A model generated the notes under the pieces. That model was given only the letters and a program-made list of their open reading frames with translations, searched no databases and had not been told where the DNA came from. DNA of 21,739 nucleotides from DASUME01 sp038257655 (GTDB lineage: Bacteria; Myxococcota_A; Polyangia; Polyangiales; DASUME01): contig JBBSJC010000063.1 in the NCBI GenBank assembly GCA_038257655.1, positions 1 through 21,739 of the forward strand. Reading direction: 5' to 3'. Below, one piece after another: positions 1 to 7,275 of the stretch; the first letter of the stretch is position 1; each line of letters opens with the position of its first letter. A program made the translations under genes and the position numbers.

Positions 1-302
1 TCAACGGCCTGCCGATACCGCTCGTCCTGAAGAGCGCCCAGCGCGCGAACGACGTCGAGCACCGCCGCACACTCCATGGCAGAGCCACGCGCAATCGCGA
101 AATGTCGTGCGCCGTCGGCCTCGGAAGTTCGACCGGCTCCCTCCGCGATGTTGAGCGGCACGGAAAATGCTGCGCGCCGAAGCTGGTCGCGTAACTCAGC
201 GTGACCGCCGCGGGGTATCGCTCCGCTCACTTCCACGGCAATGGCCACAAATTCGATGGAGCATCCGTCAAGGCTCACGACCAGGACAACGCTCACGCCC
301 AC
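1..302 (-). CDS. Four-helix bundle protein (S23/TIGR02436-like), 3' end cut by window edge
   Basis: The reverse strand is open from 332 down to the left edge, and its C-terminal part is a clear four-helix bundle (S23 ribosomal-protein-like) match. Visible signatures are ELRDQLRRAAFSVPLNIAEG, then ARHFAIARGSAMECAAVLDV, the family's core (QLrrAa.SvplNIAEG and iArGSa.E). The last visible codons encode RQAV and the frame runs on past base 1, so the final helix lies outside. The family usually begins with about 15 residues ending in LDVYRCSIEF; here the equivalent reads SLDGCSIEFVAIA, so the N-terminus looks shortened. No ATG lies in frame before it; GTG codons at 300-302, 294-296 and 276-278 are the only candidates, and I used the most upstream. 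Function in the cell is unknown for stand-alone members. It is divergent from the antiporter gene. The family call is fairly safe, the start is not. Confidence 0.72.
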   Translation of the reverse strand, partial: MGVSVVLVVSLDGCSIEFVAIAVEVSGAIPRGGHAELRDQLRRAAFSVPLNIAEGAGRTSEADGARHFAIARGSAMECAAVLDVVRALGALQDERYRQAV

Positions 303-431
303 GTGGAGAAAACGTCCTGGCAGCCCTAGTGATCACCTACTTCTGGGGACCTGTACTTAGCCCTGAAGGAGACCCGCTCGCCGCATGTGGCGTATGCTGC
401 GACCCGAGACACCTTACTGGGCTGAACACTC

Positions 432-1754
432 ATGTCGTTATTCGCCATCGCCGCCATCCTGCTCTCGCTCGCCGCTATCTTCGCCTGGATCAACGAACGC
501 TTCCTCAAGCTGCCGGTCACGATCGGCCTGATGCTGCTCGCGCTGCTGAACGCGCTCGCGCTGCTCCTGGTACAGCAGGTTCAGCCCAGCTTGACGGCGC
601 CTGCCGAGCACATGATGGCGTCGATCGATTTCGATAAGACGCTGATGCAGGGCATGCTCGGCTATCTGCTGTTTGCAGGCGCGCTGCACGTCGATCTGAC
701 GAAGCTCAGAAACCAGCGCGGCATCGTATTTCTGCTCGCGACCCTGGGCGTGCTCGTCACCACCGGCCTTGTGGGAGGTGCGGCGTTTCTTGTCACCCAC
801 ACCCTCGCGCTCGACGTCCCCGTGATCTATTGCCTGCTATTTGGCGCGTTGATCGCTCCCACCGATCCTATCGCGGTGCTCGCGATCCTCAAAAAGGTGG
901 GAGCGCCCAAGAGCATCGAAATCAAGCTCGCAGGCGAGAGCCTGTTCAATGACGGCATCGGCGTCGTCGTGTTTTTGGGCCTGTTGCGCATCGCCGGCCA
1001 TGGCACCGCGCGAGGTCCTGTTGCGCAGGGCGTCAAGACTGACCTTGGCGACGAGCTGATGGAACACGCCACCGATGTCGGCAGGCTGTTCGTGACGGAA
1101 GTCGGTGGCGGTATCTTGCTTGGACTGGCGCTCGGCTTTGTGATGTTCGCGTTGCTGCGCGCCATCGACGACTACAAGACCGAGGTGCTGATCACCCTTG
1201 CTGGCGTGACCGGAGGCTACGTGCTGTGCAGCACCCTGCACGTCTCCGGTCCCTTGGCCATGGTGGTAGCAGGCCTGTTCACCGGCAACAGTGGCCGCGC
1301 CTCCGCGATGAGCGAAGAGACCGCGCGCCGCCTCGATGAGTTTTGGGAGCTGATCGACGAGATGCTCAACGCGGTGCTGTTCGTGTTGATCGGCCTCGAG
1401 GTATTGATCGTCAGCCTCAAGTCGAGCTACCTGCTCGCAGGCGCCGCGATGATCCCGCTCACGCTGCTCGCCCGCTTCTTCTCCGTAGGCAGCGTCGTGC
1501 TGCTGCTGCGGCGTTTCTCCGATTTTACACCGGGCGCCACCCAGGTACTCACCTGGGCCGGCCTACGCGGCGGCATCTCCGTCGCGCTCGCCCTAACCCT
1601 GACCGGCAAGCTGACAGGCGACATGGCGCCGATCGGCGACCTGATCGTCACCATGACCTACGTCGTCGTGTGTTTCTCAATCATCGTGCAGGGTCTGACG
1701 GTCGCACCGCTCATGCGCCGACTCGGCATGATTGCTAAAAGCGCCACCCCGTAG
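432..1754 (+). CDS. Na+/H+ antiporter, CPA1 (NhaP/NHE-like) family
   Basis: A 440-residue polytopic inner-membrane protein made almost entirely of hydrophobic helices, consistent with monovalent cation:proton antiport for pH and Na+ homeostasis. The family's ion-binding motifs are present: APTDPIAVLAIL at about residues 142-153 and ESLFNDGIGVVVF at 169-181, the latter carrying the essential Asn-Asp pair (173-174). A late helix holds GLRGGISVALAL, also typical of CPA1. There is no long C-terminal cytosolic regulatory domain, so this is the short NhaP-like form. Ion preference (Na+, Li+ or K+) cannot be read from sequence. The ATG at 432 is chosen because hydrophobic helix 1 starts directly after it; no strong Shine-Dalgarno is visible. 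The next gene encodes a universal stress protein 142 bases downstream, which may reflect a shared stress context but is not proof of an operon. Confidence 0.93.
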   Translation: MSLFAIAAILLSLAAIFAWINERFLKLPVTIGLMLLALLNALALLLVQQVQPSLTAPAEHMMASIDFDKTLMQGMLGYLLFAGALHVDLTKLRNQRGIVFLLATLGVLVTTGLVGGAAFLVTHTLALDVPVIYCLLFGALIAPTDPIAVLAILKKVGAPKSIEIKLAGESLFNDGIGVVVFLGLLRIAGHGTARGPVAQGVKTDLGDELMEHATDVGRLFVTEVGGGILLGLALGFVMFALLRAIDDYKTEVLITLAGVTGGYVLCSTLHVSGPLAMVVAGLFTGNSGRASAMSEETARRLDEFWELIDEMLNAVLFVLIGLEVLIVSLKSSYLLAGAAMIPLTLLARFFSVGSVVLLLRRFSDFTPGATQVLTWAGLRGGISVALALTLTGKLTGDMAPIGDLIVTMTYVVVCFSIIVQGLTVAPLMRRLGMIAKSATP

Positions 1755-1885
1755 ACCGTAAGCTCGTCGAGCACCCACCCCCCCGCAAGTCCTGCAAGCC
1801 CACGCTCGAACCGCCTCCCTGCACGGAGCCCCGCTTTTGGCGTGAATCATGCATCACAATTGACTGCGCGTCAGACGCGGCGCGT

Positions 1886-1890
1886 AGGAG
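1886..1890 (+). promoter_or_regulatory. Shine-Dalgarno site of the universal stress protein gene
   Basis: AGGAG lies 6 bases before the ATG at 1897 and fixes that start. Confidence 0.7.
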
Positions 1891-1896
1891 CGCGAC

Positions 1897-2337
1897 ATGA
1901 CGACGTTCAAACGTATTATGGCAGCCGTCGATTTCTCGGATACTGCGTTGACAGCAGCGCACCGCGCCGAAGAGCTTGCACGCGAGCTCGCAGCGGATTT
2001 GCTCGTGGTTCACGTGCTGCATGAGCCGGCATTCGTGATGGCCTATGGCAACGGCTATCCTTCGCCCGCCGTGGCGGAACAGTATCAATCGGAGATGCGC
2101 ACCAGGTTGCACGGTGTCGCCGAGCTCCTGAGCGACTCGGGCGCCAAGGTGACCAGCAGGTTGGTACACGGCACTCCCCACGAGGGCATCGTGAGCACGG
2201 CGCAAAACGACAACATCGACCTTATCGTGATGGGCACGCACGGTCGGACCGGTGTCAGCCACCTGTTGCTCGGCAGCGTGGCCGAGCGGGTGGTTCGGCT
2301 GAGTAAGGTACCCGTGCTGACGATTCGCAAGCCGTGA
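1897..2337 (+). CDS. Universal stress protein, UspA family
   Basis: A 146-residue single-domain Usp. The N-terminal strand FKRIMAAVDFSDTA carries the Asp that contacts the adenine nucleotide in ATP-binding members. The C-terminal part shows the ATP-binding signature G-2x-G-9x-G(S/T) as GTHGRTGVSHLLLGS, followed by AERVVRLSKVPVLTIR, the usual last helix and strand. This places it with the ATP-binding (MJ0577-like) rather than the non-binding UspA subgroup. Such proteins are cytoplasmic and help survival under starvation, redox or ion stress, mostly through unknown partners. Length is normal. It lies between an antiporter and a TM2 membrane protein on the same strand, and the TM2 gene starts 25 bases after its stop, so co-transcription with TM2 is likely. 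Confidence 0.95.
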   Translation: MTTFKRIMAAVDFSDTALTAAHRAEELARELAADLLVVHVLHEPAFVMAYGNGYPSPAVAEQYQSEMRTRLHGVAELLSDSGAKVTSRLVHGTPHEGIVSTAQNDNIDLIVMGTHGRTGVSHLLLGSVAERVVRLSKVPVLTIRKP

Positions 2338-2362
2338 CCAAGCAGCGCGCTAGGCTTCCACC

Positions 2363-2749
2363 ATGGCTAGCTCGACACACAGCACGCTCGTTGGATACCT
2401 GTTGTGGATTTTCGGCTTCCTTGGCGCCCATCGCTTCTACTTTGGCAGGCCGATCACCGGAACCATCTATTTCTTCACGCTCGGTTTGCTGGGCGTCGGC
2501 TGGCTTATCGATCTGTTCTTGATCCCGGGCATGAGCGCTTCGGCCGATCAACGTTATCGCAGCGGGCCCTACGACTACACGGTCGCTTGGGTCCTGCTCA
2601 CTTTTCTCGGCGTGTTCGGCGTGCATCGCTTCTACATGGGCAAGTGGCTGACAGGGCTGTTGTTTCTGTGCAGCGCAGGACTGTTCGGCCTCGGCGTGCT
2701 CTATGATTACTGGACGCTCAATCAAACGCTGAGTGAGCAAAACGCTTAG
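2363..2749 (+). CDS. TM2 domain-containing membrane protein (two TM2 repeats)
   Basis: This 128-residue protein contains the TM2 fold twice. The first copy is LLWIFGFLGAHRFYFGRPIT plus a helix ending GWLIDLFLIP; the second is LLTFLGVFGVHRFYMGKW plus GLGVLYDYWTL. Each copy has the hallmark G-x-H-R-F-Y-x-G turn between two transmembrane helices, giving about four membrane spans. TM2 proteins are common in bacteria and their biochemical role is not established; the eukaryotic relatives are also poorly understood. Two copies in one chain is a recognised variant. Start at ATG 2363 is 25 bases after the universal stress protein gene, suggesting co-transcription. No strong ribosome-binding site is visible. 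A hairpin follows at 2776-2805. Confidence 0.9.
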   Translation: MASSTHSTLVGYLLWIFGFLGAHRFYFGRPITGTIYFFTLGLLGVGWLIDLFLIPGMSASADQRYRSGPYDYTVAWVLLTFLGVFGVHRFYMGKWLTGLLFLCSAGLFGLGVLYDYWTLNQTLSEQNA

Positions 2750-2775
2750 TGCTCGCCGTCCCTCACCGGCTTTTG

Positions 2776-2805
2776 CGAAGGCTGTATTTGCGCGCGCAGC
2801 CTTCG
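2776..2805 (+). terminator. Hairpin downstream of the TM2 gene
   Basis: CGAAGGCTG and CAGCCTTCG form a perfect 9-bp stem with a 12-base loop, 26 bases after the TM2 stop and before mepA. There is no T-run after it, so it is a terminator-like structure rather than a canonical intrinsic terminator. Confidence 0.45.
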
Positions 2806-2845
2806 TCCTGGGCGCAGACGTGAGTGCCGCGATAAGCTCGTTTCC

Positions 2846-3718
2846 ATGAAGTGGTTGGAGCGCGCAGCGGGCGCGATCGCGCGCCTTACGTTTGTAAGCC
2901 TGCTCGCCTATGCCGGCCTGGCGCTGGCTTCGGGCAAAAATCCCTGGCCACAGCTGACCACGCCGAGCGCAGGCGCGACGCGTGCGATCGGCGAATACTC
3001 AGCCGGCTGCCTAGCCGGTGCGCAGGCGTTGGCCCTCGATGGCGTGGGTTATCAGGTCATGCACCCAAGTCGCAGCCGCTACTTCGGCCATCCAGACTTG
3101 ATCGACTTCATCCGTACGCTCGGACAGGGCGTCCACGAAGCGGGCGCCGGTGTGTTGTTGATCGGCGATTTGAGCCAGGCGCGCGGTGGACGCGCCACGG
3201 GCGGACACGCAAGCCATCAGAGCGGCCTCGATGTGGACATCTGGTTCTGGGCGCCGCCGAGCGCGGCCAAAGGCCCGCTGTCGCCTGCGCAACGGGAGCA
3301 GCTCAAAGCGCGCTCCGTGCTCGACGGCAAAGAAGGTAAGGTGCGCGCCCAGTGGAAAAAGCGCGTCGCGACCACCCTCAAGCTGGCCGCGCGCGATCCA
3401 CGCTTGGCACGCGTTTTCGTCAATCCGGTGATCAAGCGCGAGCTGTGTGAAGACGAAACCAAGGATCGCGCGTATCTGCGCAAGATTCGCCCCTGGTACG
3501 GTCACGATGACCACTTACACGCGCGCCTTGCCTGCCCAGCAGACAGCGCGGACTGCAAAGCCCAAGAAGCGCTGCCAGCCGGCGATGGCTGCGACGAAAT
3601 CGCCTGGTGGTTTGACGCAAAGGCGCAGGCCGATCGCAAGCTCGCGCAACAGAAGTATCAGGCGAATGTGGTCGGCGGCCGTGGCTGGCCCGCACAGTGC
3701 GAAGCGTTGCTCGAATAG
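2846..3718 (+). CDS. mepA: Penicillin-insensitive murein endopeptidase, MepA family (peptidase M74)
   Basis: A 290-residue exported zinc metallopeptidase of the LAS superfamily that cuts D-Ala-mDAP cross-links in peptidoglycan. Residues 1-29 form a signal peptide (basic start, hydrophobic core LTFVSLLAYAGLALAS). The zinc site is complete: GGHASHQSGLDVDIWFW (about 119-135) gives H124 and D131 in the H-x6-D pattern, and WYGHDDHLHARLACP (217-231) gives the H-x-H ligand pair with the accessory histidines. The Cys-containing C-terminal stretch, including CPADSADCK and GDGCDEIAWWF, is also typical and suggests periplasmic disulfides. Length agrees with the E. coli enzyme (about 274 residues). Start ATG 2846 is chosen for the signal peptide; the upstream ribosome-binding site is weak. 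It ends 51 bases from the convergent lipoprotein gene. Confidence 0.94.
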   Translation: MKWLERAAGAIARLTFVSLLAYAGLALASGKNPWPQLTTPSAGATRAIGEYSAGCLAGAQALALDGVGYQVMHPSRSRYFGHPDLIDFIRTLGQGVHEAGAGVLLIGDLSQARGGRATGGHASHQSGLDVDIWFWAPPSAAKGPLSPAQREQLKARSVLDGKEGKVRAQWKKRVATTLKLAARDPRLARVFVNPVIKRELCEDETKDRAYLRKIRPWYGHDDHLHARLACPADSADCKAQEALPAGDGCDEIAWWFDAKAQADRKLAQQKYQANVVGGRGWPAQCEALLE

Positions 3719-3729
3719 TGACCGCACAA

Positions 3730-3744
3730 GGGCTGCTCGAGCCC
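3730..3744. terminator. Short hairpin between two convergent genes
   Basis: GGGCT-GCTCG-AGCCC forms a 5-bp stem in the 51-base gap between mepA and the convergent lipoprotein gene. It is short and lacks a T-run, so a bidirectional termination role is only a suggestion. Confidence 0.25.
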
Positions 3745-3769
3745 GCAGCTAAACACACGCTTCAGAGCG

Positions 3770-4621
3770 TCAGCTGCCCTGCAACCACGCAAGGGCGCGC
3801 GCCGGGCTGAGTACCTTGCAGTAATGGTTGCCGAAGAAGTCGTCATTCAGAAACGACAACACCGTACCGTTTTCTTCGATGTATTCTGCCTTGGTCGGCG
3901 CGTACAGCTCAGGCCCGGTCACGGTCAACACAGCGCCTTGTTCGCGCGTAGTCACAAGCGCAGTACTCCAGGCGCTACCTGTGACGAGTAAGTTGCTCTC
4001 GTACGCGATGCTGCGCGTGCTCGGCTCGCTGAGCTGCGCTTCAGCCCAGGCCACCACGATGCGTTGCAGGGCTTCGCACTCGCCGCGCGTGGCGCTCTCG
4101 GCGCCCTTGATCAACGCCAGGTCTCCGAAGCTATCGGATTTACACCATACCTGCTCGACCGGATCGCTCGCAGCCGCCTCGGGCGATCGGTACAGATAAG
4201 CAAAGGTTTCAGCTTCAGTCGGCATCTCGATGCATAGATCCTCGGTCGAGTCCGCGTCGTCCACACAGATGGGTGGCTTGTCCTCGATAAAAGTCTGCCG
4301 ATCCTCGCGCACGAGGTTTTTGATCTTGGCCGCTGGCAGCTCTTTACCGCCCAGGCGCGCGACCACCCACGGCATCAGCTTGCAGAGCGCCTGCGCTGCA
4401 GCATCCGCGTTGCTCGTCACGTCTAGCGCGACAGCGATCGGAGCTTGTGGTCCGGCATCTTCTGCGCTGCCGCTATCTTCATCGATGGCCCCGGCATCGC
4501 CGGCGTTGCCTGCTTCGCCCGCGTCTGCTCGGCCTTTGCTGCCATCGTCTCCGCACCCGGACTGCAGCGCAGCCAACAGCGCCAAGGCGCCCGTCACACG
4601 TCGTGTGTCCATCATCCCCAT
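3770..4621 (-). CDS. Cys-rich lipoprotein of unknown function
   Basis: Starting at ATG 4621 the protein (283 residues) begins with a short basic segment, the hydrophobic stretch VTGALALLAALQS and lipobox LQSGC, so it should be a lipid-anchored envelope protein. A flexible Asp/Gly/Ala/Glu linker follows (DAGEAGNAGDAGAIDEDSG), a style common in myxobacterial lipoproteins. The globular part has six further cysteines (in ALCK, PICVD, DLCIE, VWCKS, GECEA, HYCKV), enough for three disulfides. The frame stays open up to 4723, but the longer form would bury the signal peptide, so 4621 (or ATG 4615) is preferred. AGG lies about 6 bases before 4621. I recognise no family. It sits downstream of the epimerase on the same strand with a 136-base gap, so it may have its own promoter. 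Confidence 0.8.
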   Translation of the reverse strand: MGMMDTRRVTGALALLAALQSGCGDDGSKGRADAGEAGNAGDAGAIDEDSGSAEDAGPQAPIAVALDVTSNADAAAQALCKLMPWVVARLGGKELPAAKIKNLVREDRQTFIEDKPPICVDDADSTEDLCIEMPTEAETFAYLYRSPEAAASDPVEQVWCKSDSFGDLALIKGAESATRGECEALQRIVVAWAEAQLSEPSTRSIAYESNLLVTGSAWSTALVTTREQGAVLTVTGPELYAPTKAEYIEENGTVLSFLNDDFFGNHYCKVLSPARALAWLQGS

Positions 4622-4757
4622 CGTGTCGTGCCTATTCGCCAGAGACCACAAAGACGATCCTCCAACAATCTCGACGCGGCAGGCAACTCCAGCTTCGTGG
4701 CATTGGCGATTTCGCGCGCACATGCCAATCCATCGACGCAGCGCTCACCACACGGTG

Positions 4758-5579
4758 TTAAAGTAAGGCTTTCCGTGCGATGCCCGTCGCCGCCGGTGCC
4801 ATGCCGTCGCGATAGCTCGGGTAAGTCAGCGTGACGCCCAGCGCAGACAGCGCGCGGCTGGGATCGAGCTGCCGATCGACACGCAGGGATTCGTGCACCT
4901 CTGCGAGCGGCACATGGGGAGGCATCGGCACACCGTAAGCCTCGCAAACGAACTGCACGACTTCAAGGTGCGGCGCGGGCACGAGATCGCCCACGATGAA
5001 AGTCTCACCACGTACAGCCTCGGTCGCGAGCGCCAGTTGTGCGAGATCGACGATGTGAATGCGCGAGAGCGTGTGCGAGCCCGTGCCGGGGATGCGGTGC
5101 TCGCCGCGCAAGATACGCATGTGCAGACCGCGATCGGGGCCGTAGATCCCAGGACAGCGCAAGACAGTGGCCCCCTGAGCGCGATAGGTAGCTTCGGCTG
5201 CAAGCAGACGCGCACCACGTTCGCTCGCAACGGGCGGTAACGGGGTGTCGTCGTTGAGCGCACCCCGATGCTCGCCATAAACGCCGGTGCTCGAGATGTA
5301 GGTAATCGCACCCGCCCGCGACAAGGCAGGGGCGACGCGCAGGTCAGTCTGAGCATCTGCCGGAAAGCCTATCAGCACATGGGTGTCGGCGGTGACGTGT
5401 GCGGCGATGCTCGCATCGAGCGCCGGCGCCTGAAGCACAGCAAAACCGGCCTGCGCGAGCTGCGTGGCGCGCGCGTCGGACCTTACGGTTGTGAGCACCG
5501 CCTGACCGCGCTCACGCGCCCGACGTGCGATGGCAGTGCCTGCATATCCGCAACCGAGGATCAATACGCGTTCGAGCAT
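4758..5579 (-). CDS. NAD-dependent epimerase/dehydratase family protein (YeeZ-like extended/atypical SDR)
   Basis: A Rossmann-fold protein of 273 residues. The N-terminus MLERVLILGCGYAGTAIARR has the GxGYxGxxxA nucleotide-binding loop seen in YeeZ-type NAD-dependent nucleoside-diphosphate-sugar epimerase relatives. Middle motifs YISSTGVYGE and LRCPGIYGPDRG match the substrate-side strands of the extended SDR family. The YxxxK catalytic pair is not clear: the SSTGVYGE tyrosine is present but the usual lysine is not obvious, as in atypical members. The substrate is therefore unknown. ATG 5579 puts the Rossmann loop right at the N-terminus as usual; an ATG at 5606 would add nine unneeded residues. 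It is divergent from the SDR gene at 5784, with which it shares a 204-base regulatory gap. Confidence 0.85.
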   Translation of the reverse strand: MLERVLILGCGYAGTAIARRARERGQAVLTTVRSDARATQLAQAGFAVLQAPALDASIAAHVTADTHVLIGFPADAQTDLRVAPALSRAGAITYISSTGVYGEHRGALNDDTPLPPVASERGARLLAAEATYRAQGATVLRCPGIYGPDRGLHMRILRGEHRIPGTGSHTLSRIHIVDLAQLALATEAVRGETFIVGDLVPAPHLEVVQFVCEAYGVPMPPHVPLAEVHESLRVDRQLDPSRALSALGVTLTYPSYRDGMAPAATGIARKALL

Positions 5580-5733
5580 GGGGCTATTGTACGAGTCAGC
5601 GAACAAGGCGACAGCGCGCGTGCAGAAAGCCCCGAAGAGCGTGCTGCGGGGAAGAGCGCTGGGGCAAAATGCGACTGGCGCCCGCAGCCTGCGTTCCGCG
5701 CGCTGTGCAACGCATCACGTTGCCTTACGCAAG

Positions 5734-5749
5734 CGACCGCGAGCGGTCG
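5734..5749. promoter_or_regulatory. Palindrome CGACCGC-GA-GCGGTCG upstream of SDR gene
   Basis: A perfect 7-bp inverted repeat with a 2-base centre, 34 bases before the SDR start and inside the divergent epimerase/SDR intergenic region. The size and position suit a dimeric repressor operator, but no regulator gene is adjacent. Confidence 0.35.
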
Positions 5750-5783
5750 ATTTAGGCGGGCTTCGCAGGTAGAGTGCGCGTCG

Positions 5784-6650
5784 ATGTCTGAGTCGGAGTC
5801 CGCGCAAGATGAGCTGTGCCTTATTACCGGGGCCAGCAACGGCATTGGACGAGCCGCCGCGTTCGCGCTCGCACGCAAGGGTTTGCACGTACTCGTGCAC
5901 GGTCGCGCTCCCGATCGCGTAGAGCGCGTCGTCGAAGCAATTCGCACCGAAGGCGGCACGGCTAGCCCGCTCGTGGCCGACCTCGCGTCGCTGTCGGCCG
6001 TGCGCCGCTTGGCGAGCGACGTGCTCGAAATCCCGGGCTCGCTCAGGCTGCTGGTGCTCAATGCGGCGATCTGGCCGGACCAGCGTCTCGAAAGTGCGGA
6101 TGGTTACGAGCTCACGCTGCAGGTGAACTACCTCAGCCACTACTTGCTCACACGGCTGCTACTCGAGCGCATGCTCAGTCAGGCGCCCGCGCGCGTGTTG
6201 ATCGTGTCTTCGGTTGCACACCAGGGCGGTCAGATCGACTTGGGCGATCTGCATCTCACCCGCAACTTTCGCGGCGACCAAGCCTACGCCAACAGTAAGC
6301 TCGCTCAAGTCATGTTTTGCGCGTCGCTTGCGCAACGGGTGCAGGACACGGGCGTGACCGTTCACAGTCTGTGCCCAGGTTTGGTCGACACCGGGCTAAT
6401 CACGCACAACCGCGACTTTGACGCGATGCGGGGGCGGCTGCGTTCGCGGATGGCATCACCCGAAGATGGCGCGAAGCTGCTCGTGCATTTGGCGACAATG
6501 CCCGATGTCAGCGGCATGAACGGCTGCTTCTTTTCGCGCTCGATGGCCGGCGGCAAACCAACGAAGGTCAAATCGCCGCCTGGGCTTGCAGAAGCGCTTT
6601 GGGAAAAAAGCGAAGAGCTGACCGAAGCTGACAGTAGTCAAGATTTTTGA
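5784..6650 (+). CDS. Short-chain dehydrogenase/reductase (retinol dehydrogenase-like SDR)
   Basis: A classical SDR of 288 residues. In order: cofactor loop TGASNGIG (15-22), an Arg-rich loop HGRAPDRVERV after strand 2 that favours NADP(H), VLNAAI (91-96), VNYLSHYLLTRLL, catalytic Ser in VLIVSSVAHQGG (138-149), and catalytic Tyr/Lys in QAYANSKLAQ (Y168, K172). CPGLVDTGL follows, where PG is the usual post-catalytic loop. This layout is closest to the WW-domain oxidoreductase/retinol dehydrogenase group, which in bacteria acts on diverse aldehydes, ketones or alcohols; the true substrate is unknown. The frame is open far upstream to 5268, but that extension runs opposite to the epimerase gene and is not expected to be coding; ATG 5784 gives the normal N-terminus. 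It is probably cytoplasmic. Divergent from the epimerase gene. Confidence 0.92.
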   Translation: MSESESAQDELCLITGASNGIGRAAAFALARKGLHVLVHGRAPDRVERVVEAIRTEGGTASPLVADLASLSAVRRLASDVLEIPGSLRLLVLNAAIWPDQRLESADGYELTLQVNYLSHYLLTRLLLERMLSQAPARVLIVSSVAHQGGQIDLGDLHLTRNFRGDQAYANSKLAQVMFCASLAQRVQDTGVTVHSLCPGLVDTGLITHNRDFDAMRGRLRSRMASPEDGAKLLVHLATMPDVSGMNGCFFSRSMAGGKPTKVKSPPGLAEALWEKSEELTEADSSQDF

Positions 6651-6801
6651 CCATCTCCAGGGCGAGCGAGCCTGCGACGATTTGCTGTAAGCGCCGCTGG
6701 CCTGCCGGAAGCAGGTGGGTTCCCTCGAGCTCATACCAATAGGATTCGCCGTCACAGCGAGCGAGTGCAGCCAGACAGGGCGCACAATACGGACAAAGCA
6801 G
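6568..6801 (-). other. Start-less open frame with a Cys cluster (possible gene remnant)
   Basis: Between the SDR and CoA-binding genes the reverse strand reads CPYCAPCLAALARC (about 6750-6795), then GESYWYELEGTHLLPAGQ, and stops at 6568-6570 inside the SDR 3' end. The Cys spacing resembles a zinc ribbon and the Trp/Tyr-rich run looks protein-like. No ATG, GTG or TTG occurs in frame before the cysteines; upstream the frame becomes antisense to the CoA-binding gene. It could be a decayed gene or chance. I do not recognise it. Confidence 0.22.
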
Positions 6802-6808
6802 ACGGGGA

Positions 6809-6815
6809 AGGAAGG
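6809..6815 (+). promoter_or_regulatory. Shine-Dalgarno site that decides the CoA-binding gene start
   Basis: AGGAAGG is placed 6 bases before ATG 6822 and favours it over the in-frame upstream ATG at 6765. Confidence 0.65.
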
Positions 6816-6821
6816 TGCCGC

Positions 6822-7268
6822 ATGCACGGTCGCATCGTCTCAGAGCACGCAGACATCTTGAGCATCGCCGGCGCCGCCAAGCGCATCGCGGTGCTCGGCA
6901 TCAAAACCGAAAAGCAGAGCGGCGAGCCTGCCTTTTACGTACCTGAGTATCTGAAACAGGCCGGGCTCGAGGTCATTCCGATTCCGGTCTATTACCCGCA
7001 AGTCAGCCAGATCCTGGGCGCCCAGGTCTATCGACGCGTGCAGGACGTCCCGGGTGAGATCGACATTCTCGATGTGTTTCGCAGACCGTCCGATCTGACG
7101 CCACATCTCGAAGACATCCTGACGAAGAAACCCAAGACCGTATGGCTACAGAGCGGGATTCGCGACGATGCCTTCGCGCAGGCACTCGTCAATGACGGCA
7201 TCGACGTCGTGCAGAGTAAGTGCTTGATGGTCGAGCACCGCGCAGCCGTGGGTGCACGTCGCCAGTGA
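6822..7268 (+). CDS. CoA-binding domain protein (YccU-like)
   Basis: A 148-residue Rossmann-like CoA-binding protein. KRIAVLGIKTEKQSGEPAFY (about residues 20-39) matches the first strand and loop of the family, where the YccU/CoA_binding_2 consensus is iAvvGlS.....ps..Va.YL. VPEYLKQAGLEVIPIPVYYP, then EIDILDVFRRPSD and KTVWLQSGIRDDAF are the other family blocks. The CLMVEHRA end matches the usual vvmdrCl.ieh. Such stand-alone proteins bind CoA or acyl-CoA, are cytoplasmic, and have no settled physiological role. The start is set by the strong ribosome-binding site. It is followed at once by the convergent patatin gene (7 bases between stops), so little room exists for a terminator. Confidence 0.88.
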   Translation: MHGRIVSEHADILSIAGAAKRIAVLGIKTEKQSGEPAFYVPEYLKQAGLEVIPIPVYYPQVSQILGAQVYRRVQDVPGEIDILDVFRRPSDLTPHLEDILTKKPKTVWLQSGIRDDAFAQALVNDGIDVVQSKCLMVEHRAAVGARRQ

Positions 7269-7275
7269 AATCCGG

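Noticed and set aside
1861..1890. TTGACT as -35 box for the universal stress protein gene
   Set aside because: A -10 at proper spacing would overlap the Shine-Dalgarno site, leaving no room for a leader with a ribosome-binding site.
1735..2262. A 175-codon minus-strand frame over the universal stress protein
   Set aside because: It is antisense to a gene with a clear ATP-binding motif and ribosome-binding site.
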